64,000 nucleotides of DNA from Lachnospiraceae bacterium XPB1003 (lineage in GTDB: Bacteria > Bacillota > Clostridia > Lachnospirales > Lachnospiraceae): the NCBI GenBank assembly GCA_900102065.1, contig FMVK01000004.1, forward strand, positions 62,001-126,000, written 5' to 3'. Every line of letters begins with the position of its first letter. The first letter of the stretch is position 1. The position numbers and the translations under genes were made by a program. The notes under the pieces are model-generated. The model was not told where the DNA came from and did no database searches. It saw only the letters and a program-made list of their open reading frames with translations. Below, in pieces: positions 43,720 through 55,838 of the stretch.

Positions 43720-45450
43720 ATGGATAATAATATTGCTAAAAAAAGGAAGTCACGTTTTTCTATCAAAGCTAAGATCATTCTCTTAGTAATACTGGCTGGT
43801 GCTTTCACAAGCGGGATAATAAGCTTTTCGCTGGTACACAGAGTTAAGTCTACGATCTCGTCGGTTGTGGGACAGGATGCGATCGCAGTTGCCAAACTCA
43901 TAGCCGGTGAACTGGACGGAGATGTGGTAGCACGACTGGATCCGGGAGACGAAGCAACATCCAATTATAAAAAGACCATGGAAACTCTCAACAATGCTCT
44001 GGCAAGCAGTGATGAGATCGAAACGATATATGTTGTAGGATACAGAGAGGGAACACCGGTATATGTCGCTTCTCCTGAGTATGACGTGATCGGAACTCCT
44101 GTTGAGGATGCATGGAAAAATGAGGCTGATACAGCGCTTGCTTCCGAGGAATATGCTACAGGTAAGTTAGATAAGGTTGACGGAGTTTATGTTACAACGG
44201 TTTATGTTTCTGTCCATAATACCAACGGAGAAAGCGTTGCGGCTGTAGGGATTGATTATGACGCACAGGCTATACTCGATTCAGAGAAGGAAATGTATTT
44301 CTGGATCATCGTTTCTCTGATCGTTGCGATGGTGGTTGTTGTCATCCTTGCGGTCATAGTTGCTAACGGAATATCAAAAGGATTAAAGACAGTTAACGGC
44401 AAGATCCTCGATCTGGTGAACAGCAACGGAGATCTGACCAAAGAGATAGAGATCACATCAAATGATGAAGTATCGGATATTACCGAGAGCATCAACGGTT
44501 TGCTGGGTTTTATCAGACAGATAATCACCAATATATCGGGAAGCTCCAGAACTCTTGCGGATTCCATAGATAATTCACAGAAGATAACAACGGATACCGT
44601 GGATAAGATACAGTCCGTGTCCGGTACCATATCATCCATGAGTGATTCGATGTCGCTTACTTCAGATACGCTTGAAGGTGTAAAGGGCTCGGCAGAGAAT
44701 GTTCTTGCGCTTGTTTCCGAAATGAGCAAGTCGGTTAACAGGATGTCGGATTATGCCGAGGAAATGAATGAGAGAGCAAAAAAAGTCAGCGATCATGCCG
44801 ATGATGCGGTTAAGGATGCTGAGGATTCCTCCGAGAGAATGGCTGAGACCATGAACCTTAGGATAGAGGAAGCCGGACAGGTTGACAGCATAAAGACACT
44901 TACCGACCGGATACTGGCAATTTCCGAAGAGACCAACCTTCTTTCGCTTAATGCATCAATAGAGGCAGCCCGTGCAGGAGAATCCGGAAGAGGATTTGCT
45001 GTTGTTGCCGGGCAGATAGGCTTGCTTGCGGAGACATCTGCTCAGACTGCTACGGAGATCCAGGAGATCAGTCAGAAAGTAATCGACAGCGTTCAGGGCC
45101 TGGTGGAAGAATCCGAGAGGATGATAAAGTACATCAGAGAGAATACGATAGGCGGTTACAGAACTCTTAAAGACACCGGAGATCATTACAGTGAGGATGC
45201 AATGAGGATATCCGAACTGATGAATGATACTGTGGAAAAATTTAAACAGATCGAGCAGTCGATGCATGAGATGACAGGATCCGTGGATTCGGTGACAGAT
45301 CTTGTCGAGAGAAATGTTATGGACATTGAAGATGTGGTATCTTCTGCAAGAGATATGAACGATAACATGAAGAAGAATATGGATGCCGTCAACGAGAATG
45401 CCAGTATTGTTTCCAAACTTGACGGTGAAGTATCAAAATTCAGGATTTAA
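43720..45450 (+). CDS. Methyl-accepting chemotaxis protein
   Basis: A 576-residue chemoreceptor. Two transmembrane segments (about residues 18-36 and 202-226) flank an extracellular sensor of about 165 residues, probably a dCache-like domain. A HAMP region follows, then a long helical signalling domain with the hairpin tip [19 protein letters not shown] and the segment [17 protein letters not shown]. The ATG at 43720 follows AAAGGA; the frame is open 15 codons further. The ligand is unknown and no chemotaxis or flagellar genes are in the window. Confidence 0.92.
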   Translation: MDNNIAKKRKSRFSIKAKIILLVILAGAFTSGIISFSLVHRVKSTISSVVGQDAIAVAKLIAGELDGDVVARLDPGDEATSNYKKTMETLNNALASSDEIETIYVVGYREGTPVYVASPEYDVIGTPVEDAWKNEADTALASEEYATGKLDKVDGVYVTTVYVSVHNTNGESVAAVGIDYDAQAILDSEKEMYFWIIVSLIVAMVVVVILAVIVANGISKGLKTVNGKILDLVNSNGDLTKEIEITSNDEVSDITESINGLLGFIRQIITNISGSSRTLADSIDNSQKITTDTVDKIQSVSGTISSMSDSMSLTSDTLEGVKGSAENVLALVSEMSKSVNRMSDYAEEMNERAKKVSDHADDAVKDAEDSSERMAETMNLRIEEAGQVDSIKTLTDRILAISEETNLLSLNASIEAARAGESGRGFAVVAGQIGLLAETSAQTATEIQEISQKVIDSVQGLVEESERMIKYIRENTIGGYRTLKDTGDHYSEDAMRISELMNDTVEKFKQIEQSMHEMTGSVDSVTDLVERNVMDIEDVVSSARDMNDNMKKNMDAVNENASIVSKLDGEVSKFRI

Positions 45451-45489
45451 GGAGCTGTGCGGATATTTGACGCATACAGGTGAACCAAA

Positions 45490-46143
45490 TTGTCTTACCC
45501 TATAATGACTTTTATCGCTGATCCGAAAACTCTCGAGATAAGAGAGAAAGAGATAACAAAGTATCTCTGGTATTGCGGACAGGCACCGGAGGGCGAAAGT
45601 CTCAGACTGATAAATAAATGTGTAGATGAAGTAAAAAGAGTTATGTCTGCCAAGGCATGTTATTCACGCTTTCCGGTAGAAGTATATCCTGATGGAGAGA
45701 CAGTGAAGCTGCCCTACGGAGAAGTTAAAAGCGGTGTATTCTCAAGACATATCGCAGGATGCAGCGAAGTATGGATATTTGCTGCGACCATAGGAGCAGG
45801 GTTTGACAGACTGATACAGCGGAAAAGGCATGTGTCCATGTCGGAGACGGCTGTGCTCCAGGCTACAGGTGCGGCTGCGGTTGAAGCTGTTTGCGATGCA
45901 TTATTTGATAAACTGGAAAAAGAAGCAACGGCGGAAGGAAAGTATTTAAGACTCAGATTTTCCCCGGGTTACGGGAATCTTTCTCTGGATAACCAGAAAG
46001 GTATCTTTGATCTTTTAACTCCTGCAAAATATACCGGTATAACACTTATGGATTCGATGATCATGGCTCCCGAAAAATCGGTGACAGCGATAATCGGTAT
46101 CTCTGATACGCCGGGAAGAAAAACATACGAAACTGATAAATAA
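45490..46143 (+). CDS. Methionine synthase reactivation (activation-domain) protein
   Basis: A 217-residue stand-alone version of the B12-binding enzyme's activation domain, which restores oxidised cob(II)alamin to active form using SAM and an electron donor. Segments are WIFAATIGAGFDRLIQR, VEAVCDALFDKLEKEA and RFSPGYGNLSL, the last typical of the SAM-binding part. It lies 2 bases before metH, which lacks this domain, so the two gene products together make a full methionine synthase system. The TTG start follows an AGGTG site. Confidence 0.9.
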   Translation: MSYPIMTFIADPKTLEIREKEITKYLWYCGQAPEGESLRLINKCVDEVKRVMSAKACYSRFPVEVYPDGETVKLPYGEVKSGVFSRHIAGCSEVWIFAATIGAGFDRLIQRKRHVSMSETAVLQATGAAAVEAVCDALFDKLEKEATAEGKYLRLRFSPGYGNLSLDNQKGIFDLLTPAKYTGITLMDSMIMAPEKSVTAIIGISDTPGRKTYETDK

Positions 46144-46145
46144 AA

Positions 46146-48719
46146 ATGATGACAATGGATCTGAACGAAAGAATCAATAAAGGCTTCGCTTTTTTTGAAG
46201 GCGGATGCGGAACGATACTCCAGGCTGCGGGGCTTCAGCCGGGCGAACTTCCGGAGAGATGGAATCTAACTCACGGTGAAGTTATTGAAAAGATGCACTT
46301 CGACTATCTTTGCGGCGGAGTAAATATTTTAAAGACCAATACCTTCGGTGCGAATATCCTGAAATACTCCGATGAGAGCGGAGATGAGACTCTGGATAAT
46401 ATAGTCGCATCCGCAACAAACCATGCAAGGAATGCCATTAAAGCTGTTGAAGCGGGAAAGGATATGCAGGGGAATGATCTTCCACCTGAAGTTTTCGAAA
46501 AGGTAAAGGCTGCAGGCGGTCATTACATCGCACTGGATATAGGCCCGCTTGGAAAACTGTTAAAACCTCTCGGAGATCTGGCGTTTACGGATGCTTTTGA
46601 TATTTTTGCAAAGACTGTGGCAGCAGGTGTTAAGGCAGGGGTTGATCTTATACTTGTTGAGACCATGACGGATCTCTATGAGTCTAAGGCAGCTGTTCTT
46701 GCATCTATGGAAAGCGGACTGCCTGTTGTGCTGACCACGGCATATGATGAAACTCATAAGCTGCTTACAGGCGCGGATCCCAAGACTGTGGTTGCAGCAG
46801 CGGAGGGCTGGGGAGTAAGCTGCGTCGGCGTTAACTGTTCTCTCGGACCAGATGAGATGATGGGTATTGTGGATGAACTGTATAAGTACGCTTCCATCCC
46901 TGTTGTCGTTAATCCCAATGCCGGACTTCCGCGAACGGAAAACGGAAATACGGTTTATGATGTAACCCCGGAGCTTTTTACGGAGTCGATGAAAAAGATA
47001 GCGGCCAAAGGTGCGAGAGTTCTGGGCGGATGCTGCGGTACCACCCCTGCCCATATCGCAGAGATGATAGATGCGGTCAGGAAAATGGAGCCTCTTCCTG
47101 TAACGGAGAAGCCTTATTCAATGATCACATCCTACTCCCATGCGGTTTTATTCGGGCAAAAGCCCATTCTTATCGGAGAACGTATTAATCCCACGGGAAA
47201 GAAGAAATTCAAGGAAGCCTTAAGGAATCATGATATAGATCATATTCTTCAGGTGGGATTGGATGAACAGGATAAGCATGCTGATGTTTTGGATGTAAAT
47301 GTTGGCCTTCCGGAGATCGATGAACCTGCAATGATGGTAGAAGTTGTTCAGGAACTGCAGGCAGTTACAGATCTGCCTCTCCAGATCGATACAACGGATC
47401 CTGTGGCAATGGAGCAGGCACTGAGACTATATAACGGAAAGCCCATGATCAATTCCGTCAATGGTAAAGATGAGGTCATGGATCAGATATTCCCTCTTGC
47501 AAAAAAGTACGGCGGACTTGTGGTGGCTCTTACCATAGACGAAGAAGGTATACCGAAGACCGCTGAGGGAAGACTGCGTATAGCTAAGAAGATATATGCA
47601 AGAGCCGAAGAGTACGGCATTAAGAAAAAAGATATAATCATAGATCCTCTTGCCATGAGTATCAGTGCAGAGCCTGATTCGGCGCTGATCACGTTGGAAG
47701 CCATAAGAAGGATCCATGATGAACTTGGCGGACTTACGTCCCTTGGTGTGTCGAATATATCTTTCGGACTCCCCGGAAGAGAGATGGTCAATTCTGTATT
47801 CTTTACGCAGGCTATGCAATGCGGTCTGTCGGCAGCGATAATGAATCCCGGATCAACAGAGATGATGAAGGCATATTATGCTTTCTGCGCCCTGAATATG
47901 CAGGATGAGAACTGCATGGGATTTATCGGTTTCGCGGGAGAATTACAGGCGCAAAAGGAGGCGGAGGAGGCCGCACGTCTTGAAATGGCAGCAGCAGCCG
48001 GGACTTCCGGTAACGGTGCGGACAAAGGAACCGGAACACCTGTAAAACCAAGAAATGATCTCTATGCGGATATAAAGGATGACAGAAAACTGCCACTTGT
48101 TGAAGCTATAGTTAAAGGCATGAAGGATCGCGCCGGACTCCTTACGGGAAGCCTTATGGAAGCAGGTATGGACTCTCTCGAGATAATCGACGAGGCGCTT
48201 ATTCCCGCACTTGATATAGTTGGACGCGGCTTTGAAAAGAAGACCATGTTCCTGCCGCAGCTCCTTATGAGTGCGGAGTCGGCTTCCGCTGCTTTCGGCG
48301 TGATCAGAGAGACTCTTTCAAAGTCGGGAGAGACGGGAGAGATAAAAGGTCGGATAATCCTTGCAACAGTTAAAGGCGATATCCATGATATAGGCAAGAA
48401 TATAGTCAGGGTACTGCTTGAAAACTATGGCTATGAGGTACTGGATCTGGGAAAAGACGTGCCACCGGAACTCATAGTTGAGACTGCAAAGAAGGAAAAT
48501 ATTAAACTTGTAGGCCTCAGTGCTCTTATGACTACAACAGTTCCGTCCATGGAAGAGACCATAAAGCTGCTCAGGGCCGAGAAGCCGGATACGCTTGTGA
48601 TGGTAGGCGGCGCGGTAATGACACCTGAGTATGCGAAGATGATAAATGCGGATTTTTATTCCAAGGATGCCATGGGATCTGTAAGATATGCCGAGGAGGT
48701 TTTTGCCGTAAAGCAGTGA
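46146..48719 (+). CDS. metH: Cobalamin-dependent methionine synthase without activation domain
   Basis: Transfers a methyl group from 5-methyl-THF to homocysteine. The 857 residues contain a homocysteine-binding domain (about 1-315; zinc-binding cysteines in VGVNCSLGPDE and LGGCCGTTPAH) and a pterin-binding domain (about 335-600, ILIGERINPTGKKKF). An Ala/Glu/Gly-rich linker (about 605-640) leads to the cobalamin cap and B12-binding domains (about 640-857). B12 is ligated by His747 in VKGDIHDIGKNIV. The C-terminal reactivation domain of E. coli MetH is missing and is supplied by the preceding gene. The ribosome site is weak, so translational coupling is likely. Confidence 0.95.
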   Translation: MMTMDLNERINKGFAFFEGGCGTILQAAGLQPGELPERWNLTHGEVIEKMHFDYLCGGVNILKTNTFGANILKYSDESGDETLDNIVASATNHARNAIKAVEAGKDMQGNDLPPEVFEKVKAAGGHYIALDIGPLGKLLKPLGDLAFTDAFDIFAKTVAAGVKAGVDLILVETMTDLYESKAAVLASMESGLPVVLTTAYDETHKLLTGADPKTVVAAAEGWGVSCVGVNCSLGPDEMMGIVDELYKYASIPVVVNPNAGLPRTENGNTVYDVTPELFTESMKKIAAKGARVLGGCCGTTPAHIAEMIDAVRKMEPLPVTEKPYSMITSYSHAVLFGQKPILIGERINPTGKKKFKEALRNHDIDHILQVGLDEQDKHADVLDVNVGLPEIDEPAMMVEVVQELQAVTDLPLQIDTTDPVAMEQALRLYNGKPMINSVNGKDEVMDQIFPLAKKYGGLVVALTIDEEGIPKTAEGRLRIAKKIYARAEEYGIKKKDIIIDPLAMSISAEPDSALITLEAIRRIHDELGGLTSLGVSNISFGLPGREMVNSVFFTQAMQCGLSAAIMNPGSTEMMKAYYAFCALNMQDENCMGFIGFAGELQAQKEAEEAARLEMAAAAGTSGNGADKGTGTPVKPRNDLYADIKDDRKLPLVEAIVKGMKDRAGLLTGSLMEAGMDSLEIIDEALIPALDIVGRGFEKKTMFLPQLLMSAESASAAFGVIRETLSKSGETGEIKGRIILATVKGDIHDIGKNIVRVLLENYGYEVLDLGKDVPPELIVETAKKENIKLVGLSALMTTTVPSMEETIKLLRAEKPDTLVMVGGAVMTPEYAKMINADFYSKDAMGSVRYAEEVFAVKQ

Positions 48720-48728
48720 TAAGCGGAA

Positions 48729-48757
48729 TGGAAAAAAGCTGCTCCGTATGTTATAAT
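48729..48757 (+). promoter_or_regulatory. glyA promoter
   Basis: TGGAAA (48729-48734) and TATAAT (48752-48757) with a 17-base spacer. The leader contains a small perfect hairpin (GTCCGT/ACGGAC at 48769-48784), not followed by a T-run. Confidence 0.65.
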
Positions 48758-48817
48758 GTCGGCGTTGTGTCCGTCATACGGACGTTAATCAGTTAATAAA
48801 ATCAGGAGGAATCACAG

Positions 48818-50056
48818 ATGTATTCAATCGAGGAACTTCGTGCCGTTGATCCTGAGATCGCGGAATCCATCGAGAAAGAGTTTGACAGACAGAATGATCA
48901 CATCGAACTCATCGCGTCGGAAAACTGGGTAAGTCATGCTGTTATGGCTGCTATGGGAAGCGTACTTACCAACAAGTATGCTGAAGGATATCCCGGAAAG
49001 CGCTACTACGGCGGATGCGAGAACATGGATGTTATCGAGACCATCGCCATCGAACGTGCAAAGAAGCTCTTCGGATGCACATATGCAAATGTTCAGCCCC
49101 ATTCCGGAGCACAGGCTAACCTTGCGGTTCAGTTCGCAATATGCCAACCCGGTGATACCATCATGGGTATGAACCTTGCACACGGCGGACATCTTACACA
49201 CGGAAGTCCGGTTAATATCTCCGGAACATATTTCAATATCGTTCCTTACGGTGTAAATGATGACGGATTCATCGATTATGATAAGCTTCGCGAGATCGCT
49301 CTTGAGTCAAAGCCCAAGATGATCATCGCAGGTGCTTCCGCATATGCAAGAACCATCGATTTCAAGAAGTTCCGTGAGGTTGCTGATGAAGTCGGAGCAG
49401 TTCTCATGGTAGATATGGCTCACATTGCGGGACTTGTTGCAGCAGGTCTCCATCCGAGCCCCATTCCTTATGCAGATGTTGTTACAACAACTACTCATAA
49501 GACACTTCGCGGACCCAGAGGCGGTCTCATCTTATCAAGTGAAGAGAATGCCAAGAAGTTCAAGTTCAATAAGTCCGTATTCCCCGGAATCCAGGGCGGA
49601 CCGCTCATGCATGTTATCGCTTCCAAGGCTGTATGCTTCAAGGAAGCTCTTTCACCTGAATTCAAGGAGTACTGCCAGGGCATCGTTGACAATGCACAGG
49701 CACTTGCTTCAGGTCTCATGAACAGAGGCGTTAAGATAGTTTCCGGCGGTACAGACAATCACCTTATGCTTGTTGATCTCACCGCTCAGGGTCTTACCGG
49801 TAAGGACGTTGAGACATGGATGGACGAGGCTCATCTTACAGCCAATAAGAATACTATTCCCAACGATCCTCAGAAGCCCAATGTTACAAGCGGTATCCGT
49901 CTAGGAACACCTTCGGTTACAAGCCGTGGCATGAAGACAGAGGATATGGATAAGATCGCCGAAGCTATAGCAAAGATCGTAAATGAGAAAGAAGCAGGTA
50001 TTCCTGCCGCTCGTGCCATCGTAGCAGAGCTTACCGCAAAATATCCCCTTAAATAA
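48818..50056 (+). CDS. glyA: Serine hydroxymethyltransferase
   Basis: PLP enzyme that converts serine and THF to glycine and 5,10-methylene-THF, the substrate of MetF. It has 412 residues. Segments are [38 protein letters not shown] (about residues 47-64), [18 protein letters not shown] and the PLP lysine in [15 protein letters not shown] (about 219-233). A strong AGGAGG site precedes the ATG. Codon use looks biased to highly expressed genes. It ends in its own terminator. Confidence 0.97.
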   Translation: MYSIEELRAVDPEIAESIEKEFDRQNDHIELIASENWVSHAVMAAMGSVLTNKYAEGYPGKRYYGGCENMDVIETIAIERAKKLFGCTYANVQPHSGAQANLAVQFAICQPGDTIMGMNLAHGGHLTHGSPVNISGTYFNIVPYGVNDDGFIDYDKLREIALESKPKMIIAGASAYARTIDFKKFREVADEVGAVLMVDMAHIAGLVAAGLHPSPIPYADVVTTTTHKTLRGPRGGLILSSEENAKKFKFNKSVFPGIQGGPLMHVIASKAVCFKEALSPEFKEYCQGIVDNAQALASGLMNRGVKIVSGGTDNHLMLVDLTAQGLTGKDVETWMDEAHLTANKNTIPNDPQKPNVTSGIRLGTPSVTSRGMKTEDMDKIAEAIAKIVNEKEAGIPAARAIVAELTAKYPLK

Positions 50057-50085
50057 GGATCGGATAAATTTGATGATTTAAGACT

Positions 50086-50118
50086 GAAACCACCGGAATA
50101 TTTCCGGTGGTTTCTTGT
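50086..50118 (+). terminator. Intrinsic terminator after glyA
   Basis: GAAACCACCGGAA (50086-50098) pairs with TTCCGGTGGTTTC (50102-50114), with a 3-base loop, then TTGTGT. The stem is strong, although the T-tract is short. Confidence 0.8.
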
Positions 50119-50185
50119 GTGCCCGAATATATTACGGAAGGCGCGGAGTTGTCCGCTGTGTATGGCATTTGAAGCGTTTTGGGAG

Positions 50186-50191
50186 TATAAT
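50186..50191 (+). promoter_or_regulatory. Consensus -10 abutting the lipid-kinase start codon
   Basis: TATAAT at 50186-50191 ends 9 bases before the ATG at 50201, with a partial -35 (ATGGCA, 50162-50167, 18-base spacer). Transcription would begin within a few bases of the start codon, leaving no room for a ribosome site. Confidence 0.5.
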
Positions 50192-50200
50192 ATACATATC

Positions 50201-51094
50201 ATGAATATATACAAAAGACTTCTGTTTATCATCAATCCAAATGCAGGCGTGAGACGTAGGGAAGTACCTCTTGCGGATATAATAATGTGTTTTTCCGACC
50301 ATGGATACGAGACTGTTGTCTGCTTTACCAAAGAACACGGAGACGGTACCAGGCTCGTTGAAGGGCATGCCGGAGATTCCATAGATCTTATCGTTTGCAT
50401 GGGAGGCGACGGAACCCTCAATGAAGTGATATCCGGTTGTCAGAAGATTGGTTGGGATAAGCCTATGGGATATATCCCGGCTGGTTCGACCAATGATTTT
50501 GCTGCCAGTCTCGGGCTTCCCGGAGATCTGTTGGAAGCTGCTGAACGCATCATGACCGGAACACCGCAGAAGCTTGATATAGGTGAATTTAACGGAAGAA
50601 GCTTTGTTTATACCGCATCATGCGGGATCTTTTCGAGAACGTCTTATGATACACCTCAGAGTGCCAAGAATCTGTTAGGGCACTTCGCATATATCCTTGA
50701 AGGAATGAAGGACATTACCCAGTTTCAGCCATATGAAATGAAGATAACCGCTGATGATGAGACCTTTGAAGGCAACTTTATCTTTGCAACTATCTGTAAT
50801 ACTTTTTCGCTGGGTGGCGTTATGACCCTTGACAGGGATTTTGTTGATCTGGGAGACGGATTATTTGAACTGCTTCTTATCACCGTTCCCAAAGATCTGG
50901 TTCAGCTTAATCTGATAGTAAGAGCATTACTTGAGCAGAATTATGACACTCCCTATGTGAAGGTTAGGAAGATCAGATCTGCGGAAATGATTTTTTCCGA
51001 TATCACGGACTGGTCTCTTGACGGAGAGTATGAGCAGGGGAGAGAGCATTGCAGGTTTGAAGTTCATCCGGCAGCTGTGCAGATGATCTATTAA
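50201..51094 (+). CDS. Diacylglycerol kinase-family lipid kinase (YegS/LCB5 type)
   Basis: A 297-residue soluble lipid kinase of the DagK/YegS family. Features are LLFIINPNAGVRRRE at the start, the nucleotide-binding VCMGGDGTLNEVISG (about residues 64-78) and YIPAGSTNDFAASLGLP (about 88-104). The C-terminal domain includes the usual SLDGE segment near the end. It may phosphorylate diacylglycerol or a related lipid; the substrate is not readable here. The frame is open 28 codons upstream, but the chosen ATG matches the family start and lies directly at the promoter. Confidence 0.88.
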   Translation: MNIYKRLLFIINPNAGVRRREVPLADIIMCFSDHGYETVVCFTKEHGDGTRLVEGHAGDSIDLIVCMGGDGTLNEVISGCQKIGWDKPMGYIPAGSTNDFAASLGLPGDLLEAAERIMTGTPQKLDIGEFNGRSFVYTASCGIFSRTSYDTPQSAKNLLGHFAYILEGMKDITQFQPYEMKITADDETFEGNFIFATICNTFSLGGVMTLDRDFVDLGDGLFELLLITVPKDLVQLNLIVRALLEQNYDTPYVKVRKIRSAEMIFSDITDWSLDGEYEQGREHCRFEVHPAAVQMIY

Positions 51095-51132
51095 GGGGTT
51101 ACGGTAAGACTTATGAGGAAGGAGGATTTCTT

Positions 51133-52737
51133 ATGAGGTTAACGTTTATTGGAGCGGATCATGAAGTTACCGGCAGCTGTCATGTGCTTGAAGCATGTGG
51201 CAAGAAGATACTTCTGGACTGTGGAATGGAGCAGGGTACGAATGTTTTTGAAAATGCCGACCTGCCATTTGAAGAAGGACTTATAGACTATGTTCTTCTG
51301 TCACATGCCCATATCGATCATTCGGGACTGCTTCCGCTTATCTATGCAAGAGGATTCAGAGGCCAGATAATGGCGACAGAGGCAACCGTTGATCTCTGTA
51401 GCATAATGCTTCGTGATTCGGCTCATATCCAGATGCAGGAGGCTGAGTGGAAGAATCGTAAGGCTAAGCGTTCATCGGAAAATGCGCTGGTTGAACCCTT
51501 ATATACAATGGAGGATGCGGACGGAGCCATAAGAAGGCTGGTTCCGTTCCCCTATGATGAGATAGAGGATCTGTGCGAAGGTATTAAGTTCAGATTTACC
51601 GATGTGGGACATCTCCTTGGATCTGCCAGCATAGAGTTATGGATAACCGAGAACGGAGTAACGAAGAAACTTGTATTCTCCGGTGATATCGGTAACAAAA
51701 AGGGGACTCTCATTAAAGAACCCCAGTATGTTAAAGGTGCCGATTATGTGATCATGGAATCGACATACGGAACCAGACTCCATACCGAGGAAAAGCCGGA
51801 TTATGTCGGAGAGCTTTCGCGGATCATATCCGATACTTTAGGACGCGGCGGAAATGTGGTTATCCCTTCCTTTGCAGTCGGACGTACTCAGGAGATGCTC
51901 TATTATATCCGAGAGATCAAGGCAAAGGGGCTCGTAAGCAACATACCTGATTTTCCCGTATTTGTGGACAGTCCTCTTGCTGTTGAAGCAACGGAAGTCT
52001 TCAGTAAAAATATAGACAGCTGTTTTTCGGATGAAGCCAGAGCACTTGTTGATCAGGGGATTAATCCCATCACATTTCCCAATCTGCATCTGAGCATAAC
52101 CGGTGACGAATCCAAGATGATCAACTTTGATTCCGAGCCCAAGGTTATCATATCGGCTTCCGGAATGTGTGATGCGGGCCGAATCAGGCATCATCTCAAA
52201 CATAATCTCTGGAGACCTGAAAGCACCATCCTTTTTGTCGGCTATCAGGCTGAAGGAACATTGGGACGCATACTTGTTGAGGGTAAGAAAGAGGTCAAGC
52301 TTTTCGGAGAAGATATCGAAGTCCGTGCGGAGGTAAAGACACTTGTCGGAATGAGCGGTCATGCCGATAAAAAGGGATTGATAGAGTGGCTGCAGAATAT
52401 CGGTGAGAAGCCTGACATGGTATTCGTTGTCCATGGAGATGATGATACTGCAAAGTTCTTTACGGAGACGCTCCGGGGAGAATACGGTTATAATGCTTAT
52501 GCTCCTTACAGCGGTACATCATTTAATATGATAACCGGAGAGATACTCCAGGAGGCAAAGCCTGTTCCCGTCAAGAAGAAGGCACGCCGTGTATCAGATA
52601 TCTTTGCAAGACTTCTTGCCGCAGGCCAGAGGCTTATGGCGGTCATCTACAAGAACGAAGGGCTGTCTAACAAGGATATGGCAAAATTTGCCGATCAGAT
52701 CAATTCACTTTCCGATAAGTGGGACAGAGATAAATAG
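51133..52737 (+). CDS. MBL-fold beta-CASP hydrolase (predicted RNA-processing exonuclease)
   Basis: A 534-residue metallo-hydrolase. The beta-lactamase part opens MRLTFIGADHEVTGSCH and contains the metal motif LSHAHIDHSGLLP (about residues 55-67) and the GDIGN segment. The beta-CASP part carries FAVGRTQEMLYYI, VFVDSPLAVEATEVF and VIISASGMCDAGRIRHHLKH. The HGDD segment near the C-terminus fits the last beta-CASP motif. Homologues are RNA exonucleases or endonucleases of the YhfI/CPSF-like group, but this protein is not RNase J. It converges on the DUF6062 gene with 7 bases between stops. Its substrate is unknown. Confidence 0.88.
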   Translation: MRLTFIGADHEVTGSCHVLEACGKKILLDCGMEQGTNVFENADLPFEEGLIDYVLLSHAHIDHSGLLPLIYARGFRGQIMATEATVDLCSIMLRDSAHIQMQEAEWKNRKAKRSSENALVEPLYTMEDADGAIRRLVPFPYDEIEDLCEGIKFRFTDVGHLLGSASIELWITENGVTKKLVFSGDIGNKKGTLIKEPQYVKGADYVIMESTYGTRLHTEEKPDYVGELSRIISDTLGRGGNVVIPSFAVGRTQEMLYYIREIKAKGLVSNIPDFPVFVDSPLAVEATEVFSKNIDSCFSDEARALVDQGINPITFPNLHLSITGDESKMINFDSEPKVIISASGMCDAGRIRHHLKHNLWRPESTILFVGYQAEGTLGRILVEGKKEVKLFGEDIEVRAEVKTLVGMSGHADKKGLIEWLQNIGEKPDMVFVVHGDDDTAKFFTETLRGEYGYNAYAPYSGTSFNMITGEILQEAKPVPVKKKARRVSDIFARLLAAGQRLMAVIYKNEGLSNKDMAKFADQINSLSDKWDRDK

Positions 52738-52744
52738 GATCAGT

Positions 52745-53503
52745 TTATTTCTTCATCTGATAGGGAGCATCTGCGGGGAAGCCGCCTTTTAATTTCTGCA
52801 TTCCCCGCTGTATTGCATCCTTGGAATTCTTCCAGTCGGCATCTTTGTTTTCGTAATCGAATTTTTCGATGAGCCAGTTAACATCCTCCTGGAGTCTGTC
52901 CAGATTCTTCTTTACGAGAGGAATGATGATCTCATAGAACTGAGCCTGTTCTTCCGCTGAGAGCTTCTCGTCTGCGGCTTCGCACAGATCTCCGAAATGG
53001 GTCATGCAAAAGCCGTTGGAATTCTGTATCTTTGTTCTGAATGCCTCGTCTTTTTTCCAAAGAACGAAGAATGTATCTATATATCTTTCGTAGATCTCTT
53101 TGGTATGATCGCAGACATAACATTTGCATTCTCTTTTTTTCACCATGTCCACGAGAGGATTGACCGCTTTCTTTCCTTTGAGCTTGTCGGCGAAGGAGAG
53201 CTTGGCGGGCTTGAAATTCTTTGTTTCTTTATCAAATTCGGATCTCAGTTTCATGTAATGGGTTTTGAGTATCCAGCCGTTTCCGAGGGTGTTGCCGTAG
53301 TCAAACATCTTCTTCATATGGACTCTGCAAAAGCCCTTTTCATCGGTAAGTGCTCTGACATCGGTTTCCATATATGATGCACAGGAACCCAGAACGAAGT
53401 CCATGGTATCCTGTTCCAGTGAGCGTTCAACATTGCAAAGGGGACATTCGCCACCCTGATCCACGGCATCATTTAAGGGTATGGTATAAAGCTGTTCTTT
53501 CAT
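52745..53503 (-). CDS. DUF6062-family protein
   Basis: A 252-residue cytoplasmic protein with cysteine pairs CPLC (residues 20-23) and CKCYVC (about 123-128), and HxxxMFDYGNTLGNGW. Cysteine spacing and histidines (CRVHMKK, CMTHFGD) suggest a metal or iron-sulfur site repeated twice. The family is widespread in Lachnospiraceae and uncharacterised. It has a GGAGGAACG site and its own promoter about 120 bases upstream (TATAAT on the minus strand at 53628-53623). Confidence 0.8.
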   Translation of the reverse strand: MKEQLYTIPLNDAVDQGGECPLCNVERSLEQDTMDFVLGSCASYMETDVRALTDEKGFCRVHMKKMFDYGNTLGNGWILKTHYMKLRSEFDKETKNFKPAKLSFADKLKGKKAVNPLVDMVKKRECKCYVCDHTKEIYERYIDTFFVLWKKDEAFRTKIQNSNGFCMTHFGDLCEAADEKLSAEEQAQFYEIIIPLVKKNLDRLQEDVNWLIEKFDYENKDADWKNSKDAIQRGMQKLKGGFPADAPYQMKK

Positions 53504-53682
53504 TATCGTTCCTCCGTCCGGCTGCCTAAAAAATATTTAGGAATTATATCTTTCTCCATAAATCATCATTCTGAATCTGCTTACTGGTCCTGCATAAGAA
53601 TTCTGTATTGGAAATCTACATCATTATACTACGAATGCATGTATAAAATCTCGGTAGCTGTTTAAGAAATGACGGATGTTGT

Positions 53683-53711
53683 TTGAGAATCCCAACTGAA
53701 TATGTTATAGT
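53683..53711 (+). promoter_or_regulatory. Promoter of the DUF6106-like gene (possibly also guaB)
   Basis: TTGAGA (53683-53688), a 17-base spacer, then TATAGT (53706-53711), preceded by TG at 53703-53704 (extended -10). No separate guaB promoter was evident. Confidence 0.65.
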
Positions 53712-53750
53712 AGACGTCAAATATCAGATTCGGAAGGAGAAGACAAAAGC

Positions 53751-55771
<2,021 letters not shown>

Positions 55772-55789
55772 TCATAGCAAAATCAAGTG

Positions 55790-55822
55790 GGGCTGCGTAT
55801 AAAAGCGCAGCTTCATGTTTTA
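55790..55822 (+). terminator. Weak terminator or attenuator after guaB
   Basis: GCTGCG (55792-55797) pairs with CGCAGC (55806-55811), followed by TTCATGTTTT. The stem is short and the T-run interrupted, so read-through into the VTC gene is likely. Confidence 0.4.
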
Positions 55823-55838
55823 AGTGTCAGGGTTTAAT

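Noticed and set aside
48769-48784. Hairpin in the glyA leader as a possible riboswitch
   Set aside because: Only a 6-pair stem, with no match to glycine, SAM, THF or other riboswitch motifs and no terminator or anti-terminator pair.
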